Source of the DNA: Psychrobacter sp.
GTDB lineage: Bacteria > Pseudomonadota > Gammaproteobacteria > Pseudomonadales > Moraxellaceae
DNA: 11,353 bases
Assembly (NCBI GenBank): GCA_012270355.1
Contig: JAAXIL010000214.1
Span: 829 to 12,181, forward strand
Reading direction: 5' to 3'
Positions 1-6,412 of the stretch are shown piece after piece (positions within the stretch are counted from its first letter, which is position 1; every line of letters begins with the position of its first letter). The translations under genes were made by a program, and so were the position numbers. The notes under the pieces were generated by a model, which saw only the letters and a list, made by a program, of their open reading frames with translations, ran no database searches and was not told where the DNA came from.

Positions 1-20
1 TCATATTTGTTTTGCTAACC

Positions 21-890
21 CTAAAATAAATCCTTAGACACAACCGACTCATTCAACAACTTAACCCCTTATTCATCATATACTTCTTGCATCAATCGAA
101 ACGACGGCACAATGCGATTTTCGACGGCTTTATCCAGTTTGCATGGGGCTTGGGCATTTCGGCTTTCATAAAATCGAGGTTGATCGGTGTTGAGTAAATC
201 TACGCCATAAAGATGAATAAACTGAGGCGTGTTATCTTGCTTGGCTAATTTAGCATAGGCAAGTTGGGCGGTGACATACGCCACTGTGCCCGCTTCAACA
301 AAACCTTGTGTCATATCCAGTGATACGCCGATAGGGTCAGTCTTTTGCGTAGCATCAATTACCACAGTTGGGTCATCTCTAAAATCAGTCAGCGATGATT
401 TGTTAATTTTTTGCTGAAGCTTGCGTAAAAAGTTCTTTGGCTTAGGGTTCGAAACTATGGGTTTATCGATGGCAAAAATGACCCGCATACTAGCATGATG
501 CTTTAATAGCAGCTCGGGCAAGTCGTTTGCAATGGCTTGAAGAACATCAGGCGTGGCAGACTGCGGTTGTCCTTGTTAACAGTCTTGCAAAATTTGCGGA
601 TTGTGTTTGATAAAACGAGCGTCGGAAATCACATAACCTGTGATATAGGCAAAATTATGCTTTTGAGTGAGACTTAAACTGCCATTCATAAAAAACGAAG
701 GTTGAGAGAGCAGGTCTGAATTAAAATCAACGTCGTTGATAGACGCCCCTGATGCAAATATGTTGATATGCTGATTGTCTAAAATCTCGGCAGGATTAGA
801 GGCATCGAAGGCAGTAATTCTAAAAGTTTCGCCTTGAGAGGTTAATGTTAAACTTCCAGGCTGAATGCTCATATCATCCATCTGCCTCAT
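21..890 (-). pseudogene. WaaZ-like LOS core sugar (Kdo-transferase-like) gene, interrupted by two in-frame TAA codons
   Basis: Reading from an ATG at 890-888, one frame runs 289 codons to a TAG at 23-21, broken by TAA at 578-576 (codon 105) and TAA at 71-69 (codon 274). The three pieces read as one protein. The first has IFASGAS, a FFMNGSLSL stretch and ISDARFIKH. The second has an AYVTAQLAYAKLA helix, HLYGVDL and RFYESRN. The short third piece, GVKLLNESVVSKDLF, resembles the 'GI-LYNLS--S' tail of the family. Motif order and total length match E. coli WaaZ (about 283 aa, third-Kdo addition to LPS core) as I recall it; substrate here is inferred. The ATG overlaps the upstream glycosyltransferase stop (ATGA) and has a GGAG Shine-Dalgarno 8 nt upstream, so this start is preferred over the codon at 938. 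CAA-to-TAA changes could explain the stops. A split or shortened functional protein is possible but less likely. Confidence 0.72.
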
Positions 891-1657
891 CGCCAATGCT
901 CCAGAATCCAAGGCGTGGCTTCGACATGACGATACCATTTGCCTCCACCCCCATGTATGGCATCATCGGGGTTAACCTCCCCATGAAAAATCACGATTTT
1001 CGCTCCCTCAGGCAGGCGAGGGGACTGCACTAAGCTCAAAGGCAATGGGCGGATGCACTGATATTTAAAACTCACGCACCACGACTTGTCCCAATACTCT
1101 AAGTGATGATGCTCACGTAAATAATTGGATAAATAGGCTTGCTCGTGGCGAACCTCGGTGCGGATTTGCTCAAAATTTTTCTCAAAATTAGGCAGTAAAT
1201 TGGGGTAGGTATTTTGTCCCACCTTAAAGCGATAGACTGAGCTGTTGCCCACCATTCGCCACGGTTTTTTCCAATCTCTGATAATCACCACGCTGTCATC
1301 GTGCTGAGCTTCGTATTCAAAAAAGCAGTCGATGTTATCGACAATCACAATGTCAATGTCTAAAAATAGTGCTGTGCCGTTTAGGTCATATAGCTCAGGC
1401 TTAAAGGTAGTAAGTTTTTTCCAACCCCGTTCGGGCAGTCCCGCTGGCAGGTTTAACTCAGGGATAGGATAGCATTTGACGTTTTTATCAATGTCCGTGT
1501 CATCATCGGTTAGGCAGACCATTTGAAACGGTAGGGTGAGATGACGAGACACCATGTTGTATAGCCGATTGACGTACTCAGCCCCATATTTATCGCCCCA
1601 TTTCATACAAATGACGTAACGGGCTGAGGGTTGGGAGTTTGCAATGTTAGCAGTCAT
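887..1657 (-). CDS. LOS/LPS-type glycosyltransferase with DxD motif (GT-A fold, GT8-like)
   Basis: A 256-residue soluble protein with no signal peptide or membrane segment. It begins with a YVICMKWGDKYGAEYVNRLY block (about 14-33), then VCLTDD (about 47-52), a W-KL segment (79-82), and FLDIDIVIVDNID with the D100-x-D102 pair that in GT-A enzymes binds metal and nucleotide sugar. Near the C terminus KIVIFHGEVNP (H225) resembles the metal-binding histidine of GT8-type enzymes. The family recurs in proteobacterial LPS and capsule loci. Donor and acceptor sugars cannot be read from sequence. The position between lipid A acyltransferase and WaaZ-like genes suggests transfer to the LOS core on the cytoplasmic face. 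I chose ATG 1657; a TTG four codons upstream (1669) is possible, and neither has a clear Shine-Dalgarno. The stop overlaps the next start as ATGA, implying translational coupling. Confidence 0.85.
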   Translation of the reverse strand: MTANIANSQPSARYVICMKWGDKYGAEYVNRLYNMVSRHLTLPFQMVCLTDDDTDIDKNVKCYPIPELNLPAGLPERGWKKLTTFKPELYDLNGTALFLDIDIVIVDNIDCFFEYEAQHDDSVVIIRDWKKPWRMVGNSSVYRFKVGQNTYPNLLPNFEKNFEQIRTEVRHEQAYLSNYLREHHHLEYWDKSWCVSFKYQCIRPLPLSLVQSPRLPEGAKIVIFHGEVNPDDAIHGGGGKWYRHVEATPWILEHWR

Positions 1658-1683
1658 GGCGACATTCAAATGGTTAAAGAGGT

Positions 1684-2142
1684 TTAAGAAAGGTTATGGC
1701 GATATTGCACCATATCGGTTTTGGATGCAATGGTGTCGTAAAGCCTACGAGCAGTCAGATTGTGTTCTTGTGTCGTCCAATAGACTCGATTACAGTCGGT
1801 ATCATTTGCAAACGCATAAACGTGCTGGATTAACGCCCGTCCCATACCTTGCCCTCGCACATTGTCACTGACAAACAAATCTTCCAAATAACAACAATCG
1901 CTGGTATTCCAAGTATTAGGATGGCGAACCGTATGCACAAAACCGACCATCTCATCTTGCAACCATGCTCCAAACCCATCAATTTTAGATTGAGTATTTG
2001 TCAAATTTTGCCAAGTATTATCACTAATCGTATTCTCTAAAGTGGTTTCATAGAACGTTAAATACGCTTGCCATAGTGGAAGCCAGTCATCGAAGTGGTT
2101 AGTTTGTAAAGGCTTGATGGTAAAGTTAGACGATTGAGTCAT
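1684..2142 (-). CDS. GNAT-family N-acetyltransferase
   Basis: A complete 152-residue single-domain GNAT protein. The acetyl-CoA pyrophosphate-binding loop is V95-R-G-Q-G-M-G101 (the Q/RxxGxG/A motif A), preceded by the strand YLEDLFVSD (85-93). Motif B follows as YWTTQEHNLTARRLYD (121-136), where the N-x-x-A-x-x-L-Y pattern is typical. N-terminal WLPLWQAYLTFYE fits the variable acceptor-binding helices. The substrate cannot be inferred: small GNATs of this length acetylate amines, amino acids, antibiotics or protein termini. It lies 16 nt after the DUF1622 stop and about 26 nt before the glycosyltransferase start, so it is probably co-transcribed with the LOS genes. Whether it modifies an envelope sugar is speculative. 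The ATG at 2142 has no recognisable Shine-Dalgarno. Confidence 0.88.
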   Translation of the reverse strand: MTQSSNFTIKPLQTNHFDDWLPLWQAYLTFYETTLENTISDNTWQNLTNTQSKIDGFGAWLQDEMVGFVHTVRHPNTWNTSDCCYLEDLFVSDNVRGQGMGRALIQHVYAFANDTDCNRVYWTTQEHNLTARRLYDTIASKTDMVQYRHNLS

Positions 2143-2158
2143 AGCAATAAACGTTTAG

Positions 2159-2512
2159 TTATTTGGATTTTGGGGTTTGCCATGGAAAGCGTCCTTCAAG
2201 CTCTACTTGCAAAGACAAACTTAAAAAGGTTCGAATGATTACGATGATACCCAGTACAATCACTGAGTCAAGGGTAGGGGAGGTAACTACTGTTGCCATG
2301 ATGTCCGCCGCAATCATCACCTCAAGCCCAAGCAAAATGGATTTGCCGACAATTTGGCGTATCTCTAGATAGACATCTTCGTTAAAGGCGTTAGCATGTG
2401 TTATGGCTTTTACGAACGCCATGAGCAATCCTGCCACCATTATCAACACACCAACGAACTCAATGACGTGAGCAATGGTGTCTATATAACCAACCAAATG
2501 TTCGCCTATCAT
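2159..2512 (-). CDS. DUF1622 family small inner-membrane protein
   Basis: A 117-residue protein with three hydrophobic helices: roughly 12-36, 54-76 (RQIVGKSILLGLEVMIAADIMATV) and 81-101. The family-typical features are Y-x-E-I-R before helix 2, LGLEVMIAADI inside it, IIRTFLSLSLQVELEGRFPW at the end of helix 3, and a short polar tail. The Glu and Asp within helix 2 and the Arg in helix 3 are buried charged residues typical of DUF1622. The molecular function of DUF1622 is unknown to me; transport or a small channel-like role is only a guess. The ATG overlaps the lpxL stop (ATGA) and has AGGGA five nucleotides upstream, the best Shine-Dalgarno in this operon, so it is probably translated well. 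Confidence 0.9.
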   Translation of the reverse strand: MIGEHLVGYIDTIAHVIEFVGVLIMVAGLLMAFVKAITHANAFNEDVYLEIRQIVGKSILLGLEVMIAADIMATVVTSPTLDSVIVLGIIVIIRTFLSLSLQVELEGRFPWQTPKSK

Positions 2513-3498
2513 GATGTTCCCTGCGTTGATTGTTTGTTGGAATGGGGGTTGGCAGAAGCGTTAGTTTGCGTGCCTGAGATTATGGTGGACTTTTTAAGGG
2601 CATCCAGTTGATGGGCATCAAGCTTATAGGCGTTACCAAATTTTGGAATATTTTTAAACCGTTTATAGCCCCACATATAGTGTTCAGGATGGGCGTTAAT
2701 CATGGTTTCAATCGCTTGATTCATTGCGGTTGTCGCCACGTCTATGTCTTTGGCGTAAAGCTTTGGGTCAGCCAAATCATAGCAAAAAATATCAAATTTG
2801 CCTTTATGTTTCCCATCAGACCTCCGAATGCAGACAAGACCCACCAAGGCACATTTTGTCTTACTGGCAAGCTTTGAAGCAAGCGTGCTGGTTAAGGTAT
2901 CCACCCTAAAAAATGGCACAACCACACCCCCAGCCGATTTATCAGGCACATGGTCGGGCAAAATGATGCTAAATCCGCCTTGTTTAAGCGTTTTAAATAA
3001 TGCTTTGACCCCTGTGCTATCTGTCGGAACCAAAGTGGCATTTAACCGTTCTCGCCCAGATCGCACAAAGTCGTCGGTGAGTTCGTCTTTCACGGGCTTA
3101 TACATAATGGTAGGGCTACCAAACTGATTCAGCCACGCATTCATGACTTCCCATGTGCCTAAATGAGGCACGATGGCAAGCATACCATTTGGATTTGCCA
3201 GCCCATCTTGAAGCACCTGTTCATTGTGAACGGCATAGATTTGGTCAATCGCCCACTCAGGCGACATCGCCCACGTTTTGACTGATTCGACACCGGTTAA
3301 AGCTTGATTGATAAGAATGGCGTGATGACGCTCTATTTTTTGAGCGTCAGATAAATGTGGATACGCCAAATCCAAGTTAATACGAATGATGCGATGCGTA
3401 TTGAGGGTAGGTAAATACCGCATGACCCACCCCACACCACGTGCCAAAGCCCGAAGTAGGGACAATGGCACATATCGAAAGAGATGAAATGGGTTCAT
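2509..3498 (-). CDS. lpxL: Lipid A biosynthesis late acyltransferase, LpxL/HtrB family
   Basis: A 329-residue member of the LpxL/LpxM/HtrB family, which adds a secondary acyl chain from acyl-ACP to Kdo-lipid A at the inner face of the inner membrane. The catalytic H(x)4E/D motif is H112-LGTW-E117, after the hydrophobic strand GMLAIV. Further family marks are RINLDLAYPHLS (39-50), the substrate-site stretch PDHVPDKSAGGVVVPFFRVD (181-200) and the C-terminal EHYMWGYKRFK. The N-terminal segment (about 1-30) is amphipathic and probably membrane-associated. After the conserved core there is an unusual hydrophilic tail of about 40 residues rich in Asn, Ser, Thr and Gln. Whether it is LpxL, LpxM or another paralogue cannot be decided from sequence alone. 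It starts 11 nt after the aspS stop and its TGA overlaps the next ATG. Confidence 0.9.
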   Translation of the reverse strand: MNPFHLFRYVPLSLLRALARGVGWVMRYLPTLNTHRIIRINLDLAYPHLSDAQKIERHHAILINQALTGVESVKTWAMSPEWAIDQIYAVHNEQVLQDGLANPNGMLAIVPHLGTWEVMNAWLNQFGSPTIMYKPVKDELTDDFVRSGRERLNATLVPTDSTGVKALFKTLKQGGFSIILPDHVPDKSAGGVVVPFFRVDTLTSTLASKLASKTKCALVGLVCIRRSDGKHKGKFDIFCYDLADPKLYAKDIDVATTAMNQAIETMINAHPEHYMWGYKRFKNIPKFGNAYKLDAHQLDALKKSTIISGTQTNASANPHSNKQSTQGTS

Positions 3499-3509
3499 GC
3501 TGTATCAAA

Positions 3510-5303
3510 TTACTCTTTGGCTTTTTCACGCACTCGAATGCCCAACTCTCTGAGTTGTTTGGTATCCACTTCAGCAGGGGCTTCGGTGAGGGGGTCTTCA
3601 GCCGTTTTGGTTTTCGGGAAGGCAATTACGTCACGGATTGAACTTGCTCCCACCATCAGCATGATAAGGCGGTCAAGACCAAAGGCGATACCCCCGTGTG
3701 GCGGTGCCCCGAATTTTAACGCATCGAGCAAGAAGCTAAATTTCGCTTCGGCTTCAGCCTCATCAATGCCCAACGCTTCAAACACCGCCTTTTGCATGTC
3801 AAGCGTGTTGATACGCAAGCTACCACCGCCAATTTCAGTGCCGTTTAGCACCATGTCATAGGCGATTGACAGTGCCGATTCTGGGTTGTTTTTTAGCTCT
3901 TCGACTGAGCCTTTAGGTTTGGTGAACGGATGGTGCATCGATGTCCAGCGTCCGTCATCGGTTTCTTCAAACATGGGGAAGTCGGTCACCCAAAGCGGTG
4001 CCCACTCACAAGTGGTCATCTCTAAATCTAAGCCAATTTTTTGGCGTAAAGCCCCCATCGCATCGTTGACGACTTTGGCTTTGTCTGCTCCAAAGAATAG
4101 CAAATCGCCATCTTGAGCTTCGGTGCGATCGATGATGGCTTGCAACGCCTCGTCGTGAATGTTTTTGATGATGGGCGATTGCAAACCAGACTCTTTGTCC
4201 ACGCCATTGTTCACGTTGCTGGCATCGTTGACTTTAATATACGCTAAGCCTTTTGCCCCATAGATGCCGACAAATTTGGTGTATTCGTCAATTTGTTTAC
4301 GAGTCAGCTTACTGTTGCCTTGTGGAATACGCAAGGCAACCACACGACCTTTAGGGTCGTTAGCAGGCGAAGCGAACACTTTAAAATCCACGTCTGTCAG
4401 TACGTCTGCTACGTCCACCAGCTTTAGCGGAATACGCAAATCAGGTTTGTCCGATGCATAATCTCGCATGGCTTCGGCGTAGGTCATGCGAGGAAAATCG
4501 CCCAAATCGACATCAAGCATGGTTTGAAATAGGTTTTTAATTAAGCCTTCGTTAATGTCCATGATGGCTTCCTCATCCAAAAATGAGGTTTCAATATCCA
4601 CCTGCGTAAACTCTGGCTGACGGTCAGCTCGCAAGTCTTCATCACGGAAACATTTGGCGATTTGATAATAGCGATCAAAGCCCGACACCATTAACAACTG
4701 TTTAAATAGCTGTGGCGATTGGGGTAGGGCAAAAAAGTTACCGGGGCGAGTACGAGAAGGCACTAAATAATCACGAGCACCTTCGGGTGTGGCACGGGTC
4801 AAAATGGGCGTTTCTACATCCAAAAAGCCGTGATCGTCCAAATAACGACGAATGGTTGAGGTCGCTTTGGCACGGAATACCATGCGTTCTTGCATTTCTG
4901 GGCGACGCATATCGAGATAACGATATTTAAGGCGTAACTCTTCGGATACGGTCAAGTTTTCGTCATTAAGCGGGAAGGGGGGCGTGTCAGCTTTGGCAAG
5001 CAAGGTAATGTCTTTACCCAACATTTCGACCTTGCCACTGGTCATGTTGGGATTTTCTGTGCCTTCATAACGGTTGCGAATACGCCCCGTAATCTGCAAG
5101 ACATATTCTGAGCGGACACTTTCTGCCGTGGCGAAGGCTTCGGGGGTATCAGGATCAATCACCACCTGAAGCATACCTGCCCGATCTCGCATGTCCAAAA
5201 AAATCACCCCGCCATGATCTCGGCGACGGTGCACCCAACCGGTCACGGTGATGGTTTGATCAATAAGGGCTTCGGTGACATTTCCGCAATACTCTGTTCG
5301 CAT
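3510..5303 (-). CDS. aspS: Aspartate--tRNA ligase, predicted non-discriminating (Asp/Asn) type
   Basis: A 597-residue bacterial-type AspRS, close to the E. coli length of about 590. It charges tRNA-Asp with aspartate in the cytosol. An N-terminal OB-fold anticodon-binding domain (1-110) contains [20 protein letters not shown]. Class II motif 1 lies near [20 protein letters not shown]. Motif 2 is [18 protein letters not shown], followed by the bacterial GAD insertion (about 300-420). Motif 3 is [16 protein letters not shown], followed by [11 protein letters not shown]. Residues H30 and G81 (RYEG) match the pair in the non-discriminating P. aeruginosa enzyme, whereas discriminating E. coli AspRS has Leu and Lys there. 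It may therefore also make Asp-tRNA-Asn for GatCAB. ATG 5303 is the universal MRTEYCG start. It is the first gene of the minus-strand operon. Confidence 0.97.
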   Translation of the reverse strand: MRTEYCGNVTEALIDQTITVTGWVHRRRDHGGVIFLDMRDRAGMLQVVIDPDTPEAFATAESVRSEYVLQITGRIRNRYEGTENPNMTSGKVEMLGKDITLLAKADTPPFPLNDENLTVSEELRLKYRYLDMRRPEMQERMVFRAKATSTIRRYLDDHGFLDVETPILTRATPEGARDYLVPSRTRPGNFFALPQSPQLFKQLLMVSGFDRYYQIAKCFRDEDLRADRQPEFTQVDIETSFLDEEAIMDINEGLIKNLFQTMLDVDLGDFPRMTYAEAMRDYASDKPDLRIPLKLVDVADVLTDVDFKVFASPANDPKGRVVALRIPQGNSKLTRKQIDEYTKFVGIYGAKGLAYIKVNDASNVNNGVDKESGLQSPIIKNIHDEALQAIIDRTEAQDGDLLFFGADKAKVVNDAMGALRQKIGLDLEMTTCEWAPLWVTDFPMFEETDDGRWTSMHHPFTKPKGSVEELKNNPESALSIAYDMVLNGTEIGGGSLRINTLDMQKAVFEALGIDEAEAEAKFSFLLDALKFGAPPHGGIAFGLDRLIMLMVGASSIRDVIAFPKTKTAEDPLTEAPAEVDTKQLRELGIRVREKAKE

Positions 5304-5351
5304 AGTTTTTGCTTATATTAAATAAAATTAGGAATAAAAAGTTAATCGCCC

Positions 5352-5380
5352 ATTATGCCCAAAGTTGGAAGCGGTGACAA
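5352..5380 (-). promoter_or_regulatory. Predicted sigma70 promoter of the aspS operon
   Basis: On the minus strand, TTGTCA (5380-5375, 5 of 6 to the -35 consensus) is followed after exactly 17 bp by CATAAT (5357-5352, 5 of 6 to the -10 consensus). Transcription would start near 5345 and give a leader of about 40 nt before the aspS ATG. The leader is A/T-rich with no obvious hairpin or T-box element. The divergent phoB promoter lies about 150 bp away; I see no other clear site between them. Confidence 0.6.
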
Positions 5381-5533
5381 CCATAGTACGTTGGATAAAT
5401 TTATGGCACGATGGGTTCTTAAAGATTGCCGATATTGTTAGTGGTTCGGATGTCATAGACACATAATTAGCTTTCATAGATAGATTAGCTTGCGACATCA
5501 AAATGTAACTCTTCAAAAGTAAACTGTCCGTTT

Positions 5534-5567
5534 ATGTCATCGAACTGTCATATTCATACGGTGTAAT
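5534..5567 (+). promoter_or_regulatory. Pho box and PhoB-dependent promoter of phoB
   Basis: Two 7-bp direct repeats at 11-bp spacing, ATGTCAT (5534-5540) and CTGTCAT (5545-5551), joined by CGAA, form an 18-bp Pho box very close to the enterobacterial consensus. A -10 hexamer TGTAAT (5562-5567, 5 of 6) starts exactly 10 bp after the box, the geometry of PhoB-activated promoters where the box replaces the -35. A degenerate third unit CTGTCCG sits at 5524-5530. Predicted start is near 5574, about 26 nt before the phoB ATG. The inference is positive autoregulation of phoBR under phosphate limitation. Confidence 0.8.
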
Positions 5568-5599
5568 ACGTTTGTCATATTTGCCTTTAATAAAACCTT

Positions 5600-6301
5600 A
5601 TGCAAAACGAAACTGTTTTAGTCGTCGAAGATGAACCCGCCATTCGTGAGATGATTGTCACCACACTTGAGATGGCAGGGTTCGATTGTCTGCAAGCCGA
5701 AGACGTGAGCGAAGCCCACAACCGAGTGGTGGACGCTCGCCCTGCCATCATTTTGCTAGATTGGATGCTACCAGGGGGTCAGTCGGGTATTGATTTTTGC
5801 CGTCGCTTAAAAAAAGATGAGTTGCTAAGCGAAATTCCCATCATCATGCTTACTGCCAAAGGCGAGGAAGATAATAAGGTGCAAGGTTTAGACGCTGGGG
5901 CAGATGACTACATCACCAAACCTTTTTCAACCCGTGAGTTGGTGTCTCGTATCAAAGCCGTTTTACGCCGAAGCAGTGCGTTGTCGGGCGATAAACCCAT
6001 TGAAGCGGGCGGTTTGAGCCTTGATCCTATGAGTCAACGCGTCACTGCCGACGGCAACTCAGTGGATATTGGTCCGACCGAATATCGCTTGCTTGCCTTT
6101 TTTATGAGCCATCCTGAGCGGGCTTATACCCGCACTCAACTGCTCGATCAAGTCTGGGGCGGAAACGTATATGTCGAAGACCGCACCATCGATGTTCACA
6201 TTCGCAGGTTGCGTAAAGTCTTAGACCCATACGGCTATGCTGGCTTTATCCAAACCGTTCGGGGCACAGGCTACCGTTTTTCGACCCAAACACAGGGTTA
6301 A
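5600..6301 (+). CDS. phoB: Phosphate regulon response regulator PhoB
   Basis: A 233-residue OmpR/PhoB-class transcription factor that, once phosphorylated by PhoR, binds Pho boxes upstream of phosphate-scavenging genes. The receiver domain (about 4-122) has acidic pocket E10/D11, phospho-acceptor D54 in LLDWMLPG, T85 in MLTAK, K107 in ITKPF and the dimer-face segment [15 protein letters not shown]. The winged-helix domain (about 135-229) has [21 protein letters not shown], the recognition region [14 protein letters not shown] and the wing GTGYRFS. Length and motifs are those of a full PhoB, and the Pho box immediately upstream and phoR downstream support PhoB over other OmpR-family regulators. 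The ATG has no clear Shine-Dalgarno, but any later start would delete the first receiver strand. Confidence 0.96.
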   Translation: MQNETVLVVEDEPAIREMIVTTLEMAGFDCLQAEDVSEAHNRVVDARPAIILLDWMLPGGQSGIDFCRRLKKDELLSEIPIIMLTAKGEEDNKVQGLDAGADDYITKPFSTRELVSRIKAVLRRSSALSGDKPIEAGGLSLDPMSQRVTADGNSVDIGPTEYRLLAFFMSHPERAYTRTQLLDQVWGGNVYVEDRTIDVHIRRLRKVLDPYGYAGFIQTVRGTGYRFSTQTQG

Positions 6302-6330
6302 GATTGCCGAAATTAAGTGGGTTTTATCTG

Positions 6331-6355
6331 TCGTGTTATGCTATCGTTAGCACGA
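6331..6355 (+). other. Short imperfect hairpin in the phoB-phoR spacer
   Basis: In the 111-nt gap between phoB and phoR, TCGTGTTA and TTAGCACGA-side sequence can form an 8-bp stem (one G-U pair) around a loop of about nine nucleotides. No T-run follows, so it is not a convincing Rho-independent terminator. It could lower phoR expression relative to phoB or protect the transcript, or it may be chance. Nothing else is recognisable in the gap. Confidence 0.3.
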
Positions 6356-6412
6356 TTGACGCCACTGGTTACCCAACTGTCTGCATCATCTCCCTAATCA
6401 CGCCTAATACCT

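Noticed and set aside
1..4. ATG at 4-2 on the minus strand as the start of a further gene
   Set aside because: Only one codon is inside the window and no Shine-Dalgarno precedes it, so nothing can be supported.
21..890. Stop-codon recoding (TAA read as sense) to explain the interrupted WaaZ-like frame
   Set aside because: aspS, GNAT, DUF1622, phoB, phoR and murJ all end in TAA normally, and no recoding signal is seen; simple gene decay is more economical.
888..938. Start at 938 for the WaaZ-like gene
   Set aside because: It would overlap the glycosyltransferase by about 50 nt; ATG 890 has GGAG at good spacing and an ATGA overlap.
1655..1669. TTG at 1669 as start of the glycosyltransferase
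   Set aside because: An ATG four codons in gives the same conserved domain, and neither start has a Shine-Dalgarno, so the commoner codon was preferred.
2148..2157. Palindrome TAAACGTTTA between the DUF1622 and GNAT genes
   Set aside because: It is short, A/T-rich and has no promoter beside it; it is likely chance within an operon gap.
3484..3861. 125-codon plus-strand open frame opposite the aspS 3' end
   Set aside because: It is antisense to AspRS motif 3 coding sequence and its Ser/Ala-rich composition is typical of a shadow frame.
5328..5516. 62-codon minus-strand open frame between aspS and phoB
   Set aside because: It needs a TTG start, has no Shine-Dalgarno, shows no family resemblance, and the predicted aspS -35/-10 lies inside it.
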